From contig JADKGL010000037.1 of assembly GCA_016722295.1 (NCBI GenBank), positions 186,001-250,000 of the forward strand: 64,000 nt of DNA, read 5' to 3'. Position numbers and translations under genes: made by a program. Below are positions 36,142 to 45,786 of the stretch, piece after piece. Position 1 is the first letter of the stretch, and every line of letters starts with the position of its first letter. Origin of the DNA: Saprospiraceae bacterium (lineage in GTDB: Bacteria > Bacteroidota > Bacteroidia > Chitinophagales > Saprospiraceae). Under the pieces are notes generated by a model. That model did no database searches, was not told the origin of the DNA, and was given only the letters and a program-made list of their open reading frames with translations.

Positions 36142-39036
36142 TTATTCCAAAATAAACTTGAGGTTCTCCTGCTGCAATAAAAATTGATCTCCTAAATCGA
36201 TCAATTGATTTGCTATAACCATTTTTTGTTGTTGCAATTGGATTATTTTTTCTTCTATACTGCCTTTCGAAATAAAACGAATTACATTTACTTTTTGGGT
36301 TTGACCAATGCGATGTGCTCTCGCTATAGCTTGATTTTCTGCAAAAGGATTCCACCATGGATCAAGTATAAATACATAGTTTGCAACGGTTAAATTTAAT
36401 CCAACACCACCAGCTTTAAGTGACATTAAAAATATTTTAATATCGGGATCAGAATTAAATTTTGTCACTGCTTCTTCTCTTTTTTTTGTACTATCCTTTC
36501 CTGTTAAACTGACATATTTCCATTCGACTTTCTCAAAGTAACTTTGATATAGATCTAAATGACTTGTAAAAGAACTAAATAGGAGTATTTTGTGATTCGC
36601 TTTTTGCAAGCTTTCCAATTGTTCTATGACATCTGTGAATTTTCCTGAATCATCTTTATACTTTGCGTTTTCTAAAATTGGATGGTTTGATATTTTTCTT
36701 AGACTCATTAATGCATTAAGTATTGAGATTTGAGATACAGTACCATCTAATTTGTTTTGAAAAATAAGATTTCTTGTTTCTGATTTTTTCTTTTCAAATA
36801 TTCTATTTTGGGACTTGCTCATTTCACTATAAAAGAGTTGTTCTGTGAGCTCTGGTAAATCTCCTACAACTTCATTTCTTAGCCGTCTTTTGATAAATGG
36901 ATCTATCAATGTCTTTAATTCAGATAATGCTGATTCACTTTTTTCTTTTTCAATAGGAAGTTGAAAATTTTTCTTAAAAAAGGCATAATCACCAAGAATA
37001 TTTGGGTTAACAAATTCCATTTGAGAGAATAAATCAGATAAAGAATTTTCAATTGGTGTTCCACTAAGACTTAATCGATATTTCGCTTTTAACGTGTTTA
37101 ATGCTTTGAAGATTTTTGATTCTCTATTTTTTATATATTGACTTTCATCTAAGACAATATAATTGAATTCAATGGCCTTGAGTGTTTCTATGTCAAGTAA
37201 AGCTGTTGAATATGTAGTTAGTATAATATCGAAGCTTGCTAATTCATTGTGTTTACGTTTTCGGTTAGGTCCAGTATAATTGAAGATGGATAATTGTGGT
37301 GCGAATTTAGCTATTTCAATTTGCCAATTAAAGATTAGAGACGTAGGCATAATAAGAATAGAACAAAGTGGAATTTCCTGGTTCTCTTCTACATCAAATA
37401 AAGTCATTTGTTTCTTTGGTACTTGCTTAGTTTGATTTTCTTTACAATAGCATAAGGCTGTTATCGTTTGTATGGTTTTTCCAAGCCCCATATCATCAGC
37501 GAGTAAAGCGCCTAGTTGATTTTTCTGATGATGGCATAGCCATTTAGCCCCATCGTATTGATATGGTCGAAGTGTAGCCTTGAGATGCAAAGGTAAGTTG
37601 AAATCAAATTCTTCGATTGGTTTCAATATTTTCTCTTGGCTGAATTCATTTGTTTTGATTTGTTCGAGTATGGTGTAATTAGTTTTAGAAATTCGTAGCT
37701 GCTCATTATCTACCTCAATAAATTTCGATAATGAGCTATATTTTGCCATCCATTCTTCAGGTATAATAAAGTATGAGCCATTTGATAATTTAAAAAATGG
37801 ATTTGATGCTTGAATGTTTTTTGATAGCTTAGAAAATGGAACCAACTCTTCTCCAATTTTTACTTCAATTTCTAGATCGAACCAATCAACTTTTGCCTGA
37901 AAATTTAATGAGATTGATGAAGGCTCCAAAGCAATCAGCATATTGTCAATTTCTGGGAGTGGAATTAAAAATAGTTCTTTATTGAGTTTATTTTTTAATT
38001 CTATGATATGCTGTATAACTCCATATTTCGAGGTAAATAGAAGTGATTCAAAATATAAGGAATCATTTAATTTAAATGCATTTCGTTCAAATTCAGATAA
38101 GAGTAGCTTTTCTTTTTCAAAATCTCTTACAAGTACTTGAAATATGGGTATACCATTTTGATTAAAATCAATAGTGACTTTCCGAATTTGTTTACTTGTT
38201 TTAGAAAATACATTGTTGTCATATACGAATTCATAGTTTAACACATACTTTTTACTAAGAAAATCTTCTGCAAAAGTCAAATTTAATTTGGGCTTGATTA
38301 TAATTCGTTCAAGCTCGAATCCTGTAGCTTCAATTTCAATTTTGCTAGCTATGTTTTTGATAAAAGTGCTTAAGTATTCAGAGATTTTATGTTCTGGAAT
38401 TTTAATACTACTTTTCGTGTTAAATGGTTTAAGTTTATTTGCATTGATTGTAGTAAGTGTATAAATTTTTTGATTTAGAATTATCCACGCAGGTGTATCT
38501 AATAATACATGCAGCTGTTGGTTTAGTAGTACGCATTCTTTTCCATTGTTAAAAATTTTTAGCTGATATTCTATTTCATCATTTGTTTTTGTAAAGCAGG
38601 CAGTAGGCTCTAATGTAGATTCAGCAAATTGAAGCAAATACTTTTGAGTTATGTCATCTCTTGAAATCAAACTTACAATACTAATGTTTTCTTTATATGA
38701 AAGTGTTAGAAATTCATTGATTAGCCTGTTTGCACGTGTAAGTAATAAAGGAGAAACTTTTGGATCAATGAGGAGGTTTTCAAAGATTACTCTCCGCTTC
38801 ACATTTCTATTAAAATAATCTTCTAATGCATCAGAGTTAAGTTCAAACGCGATCTGTATTAATTTTTCATCAATTTTTGATAAATTTGAAATTGACGCTT
38901 TATTTAATGGAGTGATTTTTCGAATAGGATATTCCAATGATCCATTTAGTTCATTGACTATCCATGGATCGAATTGAGTTATTTGATGCTTGTCTTTGGT
39001 TAGCTTTACATGATATATTACTCTTTCTTGCTTCAT
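36142..39036 (-). CDS. SNF2/SWI2 family DNA-dependent ATPase
   Basis: The N-terminal half of this 964-residue protein (1 to about 480) is poorly conserved. The SNF2 ATPase core follows. It has Walker A (ADDMGLGKTIQTI), motif II as DESQ in place of the usual DEAH, and LSLSGTPIENSLSDLFSQ. The helicase C domain has LMSLKAGGVGLNLT, FILDPWWNP and QAIARAHRIGQT. Bacterial SNF2 proteins remodel or displace DNA-bound proteins such as RNA polymerase. No defence or restriction partner is adjacent, so a housekeeping role is more likely. Confidence 0.93.
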   Translation of the reverse strand: MKQERVIYHVKLTKDKHQITQFDPWIVNELNGSLEYPIRKITPLNKASISNLSKIDEKLIQIAFELNSDALEDYFNRNVKRRVIFENLLIDPKVSPLLLTRANRLINEFLTLSYKENISIVSLISRDDITQKYLLQFAESTLEPTACFTKTNDEIEYQLKIFNNGKECVLLNQQLHVLLDTPAWIILNQKIYTLTTINANKLKPFNTKSSIKIPEHKISEYLSTFIKNIASKIEIEATGFELERIIIKPKLNLTFAEDFLSKKYVLNYEFVYDNNVFSKTSKQIRKVTIDFNQNGIPIFQVLVRDFEKEKLLLSEFERNAFKLNDSLYFESLLFTSKYGVIQHIIELKNKLNKELFLIPLPEIDNMLIALEPSSISLNFQAKVDWFDLEIEVKIGEELVPFSKLSKNIQASNPFFKLSNGSYFIIPEEWMAKYSSLSKFIEVDNEQLRISKTNYTILEQIKTNEFSQEKILKPIEEFDFNLPLHLKATLRPYQYDGAKWLCHHQKNQLGALLADDMGLGKTIQTITALCYCKENQTKQVPKKQMTLFDVEENQEIPLCSILIMPTSLIFNWQIEIAKFAPQLSIFNYTGPNRKRKHNELASFDIILTTYSTALLDIETLKAIEFNYIVLDESQYIKNRESKIFKALNTLKAKYRLSLSGTPIENSLSDLFSQMEFVNPNILGDYAFFKKNFQLPIEKEKSESALSELKTLIDPFIKRRLRNEVVGDLPELTEQLFYSEMSKSQNRIFEKKKSETRNLIFQNKLDGTVSQISILNALMSLRKISNHPILENAKYKDDSGKFTDVIEQLESLQKANHKILLFSSFTSHLDLYQSYFEKVEWKYVSLTGKDSTKKREEAVTKFNSDPDIKIFLMSLKAGGVGLNLTVANYVFILDPWWNPFAENQAIARAHRIGQTQKVNVIRFISKGSIEEKIIQLQQQKMVIANQLIDLGDQFLLQQENLKFILE

Positions 39037-39152
39037 AATAAGAAGCTGCGAAATTAGACCTAATTTGTATTTTTTGAGCGTTTGTCTGATATTTTTATAT
39101 TTTCGTCGCTTTTTTATTCTGTGATGGAATTTTAAAGTTCGATTTATTGTGT

Positions 39153-39160
39153 TATGTTTG
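39153..39160 (+). promoter_or_regulatory. -7 element of the SPFH protein gene
   Basis: TATGTTTG matches TAnnTTTG, 17 bases before the ATG. A TTTA box at 39131-39134 (18-base spacer) may be the -33. Confidence 0.45.
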
Positions 39161-39177
39161 AACCAAATTAATATATT

Positions 39178-40086
39178 ATGTTTTTAATTGTACTTTCTAT
39201 AATTTTTCTTGCTGTGTATTTTGTACTTTCAAGAAAAGAGCAGCATCCAAGTTTAAATAAATTTTCTCAATATTTTAAGCTAGCCTCAATTGGATTGGCA
39301 ATTGTTGGAATTTTAACTTCATGCTTTGTTCAGGTCAATGGTGGATTTGTTGGTGTTCAATCTTTGTTTGGAAAAGTGCAGGATGAAGTTCTATATCCGG
39401 GACTTCATTTTATTAACCCTTTATTAGATGTAAAGCAAATGGACGCAAGAACACTCAACTATACCATGAGTGGTGTCCATGATGAAGGCAATAAAGCAGG
39501 TGATGATGGTATTCGGGCTTTAACCAAAGATGGACTCGAAGTAGTTATGGATGTAACAGTTCTTTATCAAGTTATTGCTGCAAGAGCTCCTAGATTGTTG
39601 AATGAAATTGGAGTGGATTATCAAGACAAAGTGATAAGACCTATAGCGCGTACCAAAATTAGAGATTTCTGTGTCTATTATGATGCAGTAGAGCTATATT
39701 CTCAGAAACGAGATGAATTTCAGCTAAAAATATTTAAAAGTATGGAGACAGATTTTAATTCTCGAGGCTTGATATTAGATCAGTTATTAGTGCGAAACAT
39801 TACTTTACCCGCTATGGTAAAATCAGCAATAGAAGAAAAAATTAAGGCTGAACAAGATGCTCAGAAAATGCAGTTTGTATTGCAAAAGGAAAAGCAAGAA
39901 GCGGAGCGAAAGAGGGTGGAGGCTCAAGGTATTGCGGATTATCAAAAAATTATCAATACAGGTTTGACGAAAGAGCAATTACAATATGAAATGATCAAAG
40001 CATATAAAGAACTTAGTACTTCTGCTAATTCTAAGGTCATCGTTTTAGATGGAAAGAGTTCACAAGTAATGATTGGACCGAATTAA
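39178..40086 (+). CDS. SPFH/band 7 (prohibitin-like) membrane protein
   Basis: This 302-residue protein has N-terminal hydrophobic segments (about 1-13 and 30-50). The SPFH domain (about 50-230) has VNGGFVGVQSLFGKV and LYPGLHFINPLLDV at its start. A charged coiled coil (about 215-260) has EEKIKAEQDAQKMQFVLQKE. Family members form large membrane rings that organise membranes or guard proteases such as FtsH. No nfeD or protease gene is adjacent. Confidence 0.9.
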   Translation: MFLIVLSIIFLAVYFVLSRKEQHPSLNKFSQYFKLASIGLAIVGILTSCFVQVNGGFVGVQSLFGKVQDEVLYPGLHFINPLLDVKQMDARTLNYTMSGVHDEGNKAGDDGIRALTKDGLEVVMDVTVLYQVIAARAPRLLNEIGVDYQDKVIRPIARTKIRDFCVYYDAVELYSQKRDEFQLKIFKSMETDFNSRGLILDQLLVRNITLPAMVKSAIEEKIKAEQDAQKMQFVLQKEKQEAERKRVEAQGIADYQKIINTGLTKEQLQYEMIKAYKELSTSANSKVIVLDGKSSQVMIGPN

Positions 40087-40117
40087 ACCTTTTACATTGA
40101 AATTAGTCTAATGTTTT

Positions 40118-40636
40118 ATGAAAAGTTTTTTTTCTATTGTTTTGGCTAATGTATTTATTATCTGTTCTGCTTTTTCACAGCAAGTAAAAAGTGATAAATT
40201 TATAGTCTATTTATTTTTATTAGAAGACTGCAAAATTTGCCAATCTTACGTAAAGACGTTGAATCAATTGCAAGAAAAATATGAATGTGATTCTATCGTG
40301 TTTCGCTCTTTTTTTTCAAGTCCAAGTAGTAGTATGGAGGGTATTTTGAAGTTTAAAGAGAAGTACCATTTAGAGATTCCTACATTTTTTGATTCGCTGC
40401 AACTTACTGCAAAGAATTTTGGGATTCATGTGATGCCTGAATGTTTAGTTTATAATATCGCAAAACAGCAAATCATGTACCAAGGCAGAATAGACAATTG
40501 GTTTGCGGCTATTGGTAAAAGAAGAGCTAAACCAACAGAATTTAATCTATTGGATGCCTTAGAATCAATTCGTCAAGGTAAAGAAATTAGTTTGAAGCGG
40601 ACAAATCCAATTGGCTGTTTGTTAACTGATCGATAA
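40118..40636 (+). CDS. Small secreted redoxin with CKIC active site
   Basis: This 172-residue protein has a signal peptide (about 1-20, ending CSAFSQQ) and a thioredoxin-like fold. The redox motif is EDCKICQSYVKTL (C-x2-C), and a cis-proline-type segment lies in HVMPECLVYN. It sits 29 bases upstream of the cytochrome/copper-monooxygenase gene. A role in supplying electrons to it or in its metallation is plausible but inferred from position. The family assignment beyond the fold is uncertain. Confidence 0.75.
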   Translation: MKSFFSIVLANVFIICSAFSQQVKSDKFIVYLFLLEDCKICQSYVKTLNQLQEKYECDSIVFRSFFSSPSSSMEGILKFKEKYHLEIPTFFDSLQLTAKNFGIHVMPECLVYNIAKQQIMYQGRIDNWFAAIGKRRAKPTEFNLLDALESIRQGKEISLKRTNPIGCLLTDR

Positions 40637-40651
40637 ACTTAAGTATATTTG
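40618..40651 (+). promoter_or_regulatory. Promoter of the cytochrome/copper-monooxygenase gene
   Basis: TTTG (40618-40621) and TATATTTG (40644-40651), 22 bases apart, match the Bacteroidota promoter pair. The -33 lies inside the end of the redoxin gene, and the ATG follows 14 bases after the -7. The gene can thus be expressed on its own as well as by readthrough. Confidence 0.55.
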
Positions 40652-40665
40652 CATAAATTTGAATT

Positions 40666-42225
40666 ATGAAATTGAACTATTTTCTTGTTTTAATTGCCCT
40701 TCTTACGAATTTAGTAAATTCGAGTGCGCAGAATTTTGCTGATAATGTAGCAAGCATTATTTTTAATCATTGTTCTAATTGTCATAGACCTGGGGAAATT
40801 GGACCTTTTTCATTAACGAATTATGAAGAGACAAAAGACTGGGGTCAGACTATCAAGCATGTGACTCAATCAAAATATATGCCTCCTTGGAAGCCAGATC
40901 CAGCGTATCGCAATTATCAACATGAAAATTTTCTAAGTGATGCGGAAATATCAACTATTGCAAAGTGGGTAGATAGTGGAATGCCTGAAGGCGATCCTTC
41001 AAAAACCCCAGCATTCCCAAATTTTCCTAAGGGATCGCAGATTGGTACTCCTGATTTGACCTTGTCATTTGCAACAAAATATACACACAAAGGCAATTTT
41101 AGAGATGAATACAGATACTTTGTTTTGCCTACAAATTTAACAGAAGATAAGGATCTGATTGCACTTGAAATGCGACCTGGAAATACAAAAGTGGTTCATC
41201 ATACATTATTTTGGGCAGACGCTACAGGTAAAGCTAGAGTAGCTGATGCAGCAACACCTGAATATGGATTTGAAGGTGGTGTCCAAAGTGTACTTCTAGG
41301 TGATCAATTGCCAGGATATGTACCTGGTCAAAAGCCAAATGTCTACAATAATAAAATGGGGCAAAAGATAACAAAAGGATCTGATCTTGTTTTACAAATG
41401 CATTATGCTCCTACAGGAGTAGATGAGACAGATAGTTCAAGTGTAAATCTGTTTTTTGCAAAAACTCCAGCACAACGAGTTGTTCGAAATTACATTATGT
41501 TGCCTAATGCTTTGGTGAATGGTCCATTTGAAATTCAACCGGGTGAAGTCAAAGAATTTCATGGTGTGTTTAAAGTACCGTTTAAAGTAAGTTTATTGGG
41601 TATTTGGCCACATTGCCACATGTTAGGAAAAAAATGGGAAGTTTATGCTACAACTCCGACTGGAGAAAAGATTAATTTAATTAAAATTTCTGATTGGGAT
41701 TTCAATTGGCAAGGAGGTTATTATTTTAAAAACTTAGTTGTATTACCTACTGGAAGTGAGATTCATGCTTTTGCAACATATGATAACACAGTAGATAATC
41801 CTGTAAATCCAAACAATCCTCCAAAGAAGATCGCTTGGGGCGAAGGAACTAGTGATGAAATGTTCTATTTGCCACTTTCATATGTTATCTATGCTCCAGG
41901 AGATGAGCAAATAGTACTCAATGCAGAAGATCCAAATTTTGAATCACATGGCATTAAGAATATTAGTTCTAAAACATATCCAGTCTATCCAAATCCAGTT
42001 GAAGATCAAATAAAATTTTCTTTCACTTTGGATAAAACACAGGAGATAAGAATTGATCTTTGTAATTCAGAAGGAAAGCTTGTACAGGTAATGGTCGAAA
42101 ACAAAAAGTTTTTACAAGGACAGCATATTGAACAATTGAACTTAAAAAACATTTCTACTGGGAATTATTTATTGCGTTTGCATACAAAAGCTGGTATCTT
42201 GACTGAAAAAATTTCAAAGATATAG
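40666..42225 (+). CDS. Secreted cytochrome c fused to a PHM-like copper monooxygenase, with T9SS type A signal
   Basis: This 519-residue protein has a signal peptide (about 1-22). A haem c site, CSNCHRPGEIGPF (C-x2-CH), lies near residue 36. Residues about 125-430 resemble copper type II ascorbate-dependent monooxygenase (peptidylglycine hydroxylating type). VVHHTLFW corresponds to the His pair of one copper, and PHCHMLGKKWEVYA (H-x-H-x-L-G) to the other. A later Met in SDEMFYLPLSY could be the Cu-M methionine. The C-terminal YPNPVEDQIKFSF domain is a T9SS sorting signal. A cytochrome domain could replace ascorbate as electron donor. Substrate unknown. Confidence 0.75.
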   Translation: MKLNYFLVLIALLTNLVNSSAQNFADNVASIIFNHCSNCHRPGEIGPFSLTNYEETKDWGQTIKHVTQSKYMPPWKPDPAYRNYQHENFLSDAEISTIAKWVDSGMPEGDPSKTPAFPNFPKGSQIGTPDLTLSFATKYTHKGNFRDEYRYFVLPTNLTEDKDLIALEMRPGNTKVVHHTLFWADATGKARVADAATPEYGFEGGVQSVLLGDQLPGYVPGQKPNVYNNKMGQKITKGSDLVLQMHYAPTGVDETDSSSVNLFFAKTPAQRVVRNYIMLPNALVNGPFEIQPGEVKEFHGVFKVPFKVSLLGIWPHCHMLGKKWEVYATTPTGEKINLIKISDWDFNWQGGYYFKNLVVLPTGSEIHAFATYDNTVDNPVNPNNPPKKIAWGEGTSDEMFYLPLSYVIYAPGDEQIVLNAEDPNFESHGIKNISSKTYPVYPNPVEDQIKFSFTLDKTQEIRIDLCNSEGKLVQVMVENKKFLQGQHIEQLNLKNISTGNYLLRLHTKAGILTEKISKI

Positions 42226-42291
42226 CAAAAGTGAGTTTGTATCGTAAACACAGATGTTTTTCATATTAGTTTTAAGAGATAAATATAGACA

Positions 42292-44061
42292 ATGAATTTA
42301 ATTTTAAAAGGTGGCGAGTTTCTAATCAAAGAGACAGATATACAAACGAATTTCATTCCTGAAGATCTCAATGAAGATCAATTGATGATTCGAAATTCGG
42401 TAAGGACTTTTGTTACAAATGAAGTTCAACCAAAGGGGAATGAAATGGCGAATCAAGTTGATCTTCTACATCAAGCAGGAGAGTTAGGTTTGTTAGCCGC
42501 ACATATACCAGAAGAATATGGAGGTAGTCCCTTAGATACACATAGCAATACTTTAATCTCGGAAGAATTAGGTCGAGGAAATGGATCTTTTAGTACTTCA
42601 ATAGCTGCGCATACAGGTATCGGAATGTTGCCAATTTTATATTTTGGAACTGAAGAATTAAAGAAAAAATATTTGCCAGGTTTGAGTAATGGCACTTTAA
42701 AGGCTTCATATTGTTTGACCGAGCCAAGTTCAGGAAGTGATGCATTATCTGCAAAGTCGCAAGCTAGACTTTCAGATGATGGCAAAAGTTATATTTTGAA
42801 TGGTCAAAAGATGTGGATTTCAAATGCAGGCTTTGCCGATATTTTTATTGTTTTTGCACAAGTTGATGGTACGAAATTTACAGGTTTTTTAGTTGAGAAA
42901 GGTACTGCTGGACTAACACTAGGAGCTGAAGAACATAAACTCGGAATCAAAGGCTCGTCTACTCGACAAGTGTTTTTAGAAAATGTAACTATTCCAATCA
43001 CAAACGTTTTGGGAGAAGTTGGCAAAGGTCATTTAATCGCATTTAATGTATTGAATATAGGTCGATACAAATTGGGCACAATGGCAATGGGAGGCTGTAA
43101 ATTATGTATTACTGAAGCGACAAAATATGCGAATGATCGAATACAGTTTGCACAACCGATATCTAGTTTTGGTGCGATCAAGTACAAGATTGCTGAAATG
43201 GCGATACGTACATTTGTTACTGAATCTACAGTCTACAGAGTTTCAGACTTGATGGACGATAAGAAAAATGAAGAGTTAGCTGCTGGTCATGATTATGCAA
43301 ACGCTATGCTTGAATCTGCTGAGGAGTATGCAGTCGAGTGCGCGATCATTAAAATCTATGGATCTGAAGTCCTAGATTTCGTCTCTGATGAATTATTGCA
43401 AATACACGGTGGCAATGGTTATAGTGAAGAGTATGCTCCAGCTAGAGTATACCGCGATTCAAGAATCAATAGAATATATGAAGGTACGAATGAGATCAAT
43501 AGAATGCTCATCATAAATATGATCCTCAAGCGTACGATGAAAGGACAACTAGATTTAGTTGGACCAGCATGGGAAGTTCAAAAAGAATTAACTGGTTTAC
43601 CTAAAATGGAAGTACCAGAAGGTCGTTTTGGATTGGAGTGGAGATCTGTAAAGGATTTTAAAAAGTTGACCTTAATGGTTGCAGGAGCAGCTGTTAAATA
43701 CCAAATCGATGGCAAGCATGATCTTAAAGATCAGCAAGAGATTTTGATGAACGTAGCTGATATGATGATCGATTTATATAATTCTGAATCAGCTTTGCTC
43801 CGTGTAGAAAAATTGGCCTCAAGATTAGACGAATCTGAAATTGAAGCACAGATCGCCATGATGAAAGTTTATATATGGGATGCTCAGTCACGATTGGTTA
43901 AAAATGCACAAGATGCATTAGCATCATTTGCGAAAGGCGATGAATTCCGTATCATGCTGATGGGTATAAAGCGATTTGCTCGATATGAAGCTGTCAATGT
44001 AAAGGAATTAAGACGAGTTATTGCGGATAAGATTATTGATGCGGGAGAGTATTGTTATTAA
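42292..44061 (+). CDS. Acyl-CoA dehydrogenase (VLCAD/ACAD9-like length)
   Basis: The 589-residue flavoprotein has YCLTEPSSGSDALSAKSQA and WISNAGFADIF (FAD and substrate binding). FAQPISSFGAIKYKIAEM and QIHGGNGYSEEY, then YEGTNEINRMLI, follow. The last ~180 residues are an extra C-terminal helical domain, as in very-long-chain enzymes. It catalyses the first step of beta-oxidation, passing electrons to ETF. Those genes are not nearby. Confidence 0.93.
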   Translation: MNLILKGGEFLIKETDIQTNFIPEDLNEDQLMIRNSVRTFVTNEVQPKGNEMANQVDLLHQAGELGLLAAHIPEEYGGSPLDTHSNTLISEELGRGNGSFSTSIAAHTGIGMLPILYFGTEELKKKYLPGLSNGTLKASYCLTEPSSGSDALSAKSQARLSDDGKSYILNGQKMWISNAGFADIFIVFAQVDGTKFTGFLVEKGTAGLTLGAEEHKLGIKGSSTRQVFLENVTIPITNVLGEVGKGHLIAFNVLNIGRYKLGTMAMGGCKLCITEATKYANDRIQFAQPISSFGAIKYKIAEMAIRTFVTESTVYRVSDLMDDKKNEELAAGHDYANAMLESAEEYAVECAIIKIYGSEVLDFVSDELLQIHGGNGYSEEYAPARVYRDSRINRIYEGTNEINRMLIINMILKRTMKGQLDLVGPAWEVQKELTGLPKMEVPEGRFGLEWRSVKDFKKLTLMVAGAAVKYQIDGKHDLKDQQEILMNVADMMIDLYNSESALLRVEKLASRLDESEIEAQIAMMKVYIWDAQSRLVKNAQDALASFAKGDEFRIMLMGIKRFARYEAVNVKELRRVIADKIIDAGEYCY

Positions 44062-44100
44062 GATTGGAGGTTTTAGAGTTTTTTGATAAAGTTAAAGTTT

Positions 44101-44349
44101 TTAGTCAAGATCTTCTTCATCAAAAATATAATCCTCCTCAATGGCTTCTTTGCTCTCTACAATATTTTTATAAGCAAAGTATTGACTTAACAAAAACAGA
44201 TCCCTTCCGCTTAAATAATTTTCTGGATGATCAAATTCTTTAATAGTCTTGGAAATTTCAAAACCATGCTTTAGTTCTTCATTGGTAGCTTTTGCAAAAA
44301 TACCGTCATATTCTCGTAACTCCTTTATAATATCTTTATCATAGTCCAT
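44101..44349 (-). CDS. Small acidic hypothetical protein
   Basis: 82 residues, very acidic towards the end (EEDYIFDEEDLD), with no membrane segment or known motif. It lies between convergent and same-strand genes. The alternative plus-strand frame over the same bases (44052-44243) looks less protein-like. It could be a regulator or an adaptor; I cannot assign a family. Confidence 0.5.
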   Translation of the reverse strand: MDYDKDIIKELREYDGIFAKATNEELKHGFEISKTIKEFDHPENYLSGRDLFLLSQYFAYKNIVESKEAIEEDYIFDEEDLD

Positions 44350-44439
44350 ATTTTATGGATAATTTCAATAAGTTTTATAATTACATTGCTTGAGTTCTAT
44401 TAATTCTTCAAAAAAAAAACAATATAGTGAGCGATTGAA

Positions 44440-45444
44440 TTACTTCAAAGTATTCACCCTTCCAGCAATACTAATCTTAACAATACCACACTCTTTTTTA
44501 GGTGCTGAGGGATTTGGTGCGAATTTCCATTCAGCAACTAAAGCCAATGCTTTTCTTACGAATGGAATATCCTTTGTGCTGGATTGTTTAAAATTAAATT
44601 TTCGATAAGTAATATCACCTTCTCTACTGATACAGATATCGAATGCTACGTGTTGGACTTTTTCACTTGCTAATACAGACATATTCGGTTTGCTAACTCT
44701 TGCACGTTTTAATGGACCAGTAGATTCAAAATCAACACCTACGCCATCACCTGTTCCTGATCCAGTTCCAGCGCCTGTGCCACCCCCTGTGCCACCTCCA
44801 CCACCTGTACCAGCGCCGCCACCAGATCCAGATCCGGATCCATTGTTTGAGTCACCTGCGCCAGTGCCCGATCCTGCACCCGTACCAGTACCACCTGATC
44901 CTGGAGCATCGTCATCTCCAGATGAGGTGCTTGAAGTTGTTGTAGTTGGTTTACTAGGTGCTGAAGGAACTTCCGTTTTTGGAGCAGTTACCACTTCTGT
45001 AGAAGGTTTAGCTGGTATATTGATTGGAGGAGGAGTTGGTAATTTTACTACATCTGGCTCTGAAGTGGTTACAACCGGTTTTGGAGCAGATGGAGGAGGT
45101 ATTTTTTCAACTGGAGTTTCTTCAACTACTTTATCTTCTGCTATAGGATCTGGCTGGGGTTGAGGAGTTTGCTCTTGATTACCTTGAGAGCCACCTTCTA
45201 GATCTTCAAAGCCTTCGGCACCTTTACTTCCACCCGCATTTTCATATTCTCGTACTTTTTCCTCTGGAATGAAATCTACCAAACTTAAATAAGGTGGTGC
45301 ATCTGGATCATCTGGTATTTTGATATCAAATTTAAAAAAAAAGATTAAGAGCAAAAGCAATAACACTGTTGATATGGATACAACAAATGCTTTAATACTA
45401 TTCTTTTGTTCTGTTTTATGATAACTGAAAGCCAGTGCGTTCAT
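44440..45444 (-). CDS. TonB-family-like energy transducer with Gly/Ser-rich linker
   Basis: This 334-residue protein has a short cytoplasmic N-terminus and one membrane helix (about 19-38). A Pro/Glu-rich periplasmic stretch (about 70-170) and a Gly/Ser/Thr-rich low-complexity linker (about 170-232) follow. The compact C-terminal domain (about 240-334) has VAFDICISREGDITYRKF and ALVAEWKFAPNP, as in TonB C-terminal domains. TonB couples the proton gradient to outer-membrane receptors. ExbB/ExbD genes are not adjacent. The antisense frame over the linker is open only because of codon composition. Confidence 0.75.
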   Translation of the reverse strand: MNALAFSYHKTEQKNSIKAFVVSISTVLLLLLLIFFFKFDIKIPDDPDAPPYLSLVDFIPEEKVREYENAGGSKGAEGFEDLEGGSQGNQEQTPQPQPDPIAEDKVVEETPVEKIPPPSAPKPVVTTSEPDVVKLPTPPPINIPAKPSTEVVTAPKTEVPSAPSKPTTTTSSTSSGDDDAPGSGGTGTGAGSGTGAGDSNNGSGSGSGGGAGTGGGGGTGGGTGAGTGSGTGDGVGVDFESTGPLKRARVSKPNMSVLASEKVQHVAFDICISREGDITYRKFNFKQSSTKDIPFVRKALALVAEWKFAPNPSAPKKECGIVKISIAGRVNTLK

Positions 45445-45503
45445 ATTTTTTTATTTTATAGACGAATAATCCTTTGTCAAAATTATTAAAATCTCGTTAA
45501 TTC

Positions 45504-45710
45504 TTATAAATATGTTGTTTTCGGGAGCATTCGATACATTATTGCTAAACCAACTAAAATCATAAGAAATTTTAATGTGTAAGCAATGGTACTTCCAAAA
45601 TAGTCCAAGGGGACTAAAAATTGCAATTGGACGTGTATCAAGCCCAAGATCAAGCTCAAGAAGCCAAATAAAAACATCAAAAATCCTACCAAAATAATTA
45701 GATTCTTCAT
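45504..45710 (-). CDS. Small two-helix membrane protein
   Basis: 68 residues with two hydrophobic helices (about 3-25 and 45-62) and few charges. It follows no known family that I can name. It starts head to head with the HMG-CoA-lyase-like gene. Confidence 0.5.
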   Translation of the reverse strand: MKNLIILVGFLMFLFGFLSLILGLIHVQLQFLVPLDYFGSTIAYTLKFLMILVGLAIMYRMLPKTTYL

Positions 45711-45767
45711 GAAATCGAAAATATATTACAAAAGTATAATATATATTGGAACTTTAATAGATTCTCT

Positions 45768-45775
45768 TACCTTTG
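45768..45775 (+). promoter_or_regulatory. -7 element that fixes the start of the HMG-CoA-lyase-like gene
   Basis: TACCTTTG matches TAnnTTTG and lies inside the longest open frame but 11 bases upstream of ATG 45787. This supports the shorter protein. Confidence 0.5.
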
Positions 45776-45786
45776 AATTAGAAATA

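Noticed and set aside
36104..36393. Short frames on both strands at the end of the SNF2 gene
   Set aside because: They overlap the conserved helicase C-terminus and have no independent support.
44690..45163. 157-residue plus-strand frame rich in Pro, Val and Asp
   Set aside because: It is the antisense of the Gly/Ser-rich linker and Pro-rich part of the TonB-like gene; the openness follows from codon composition.
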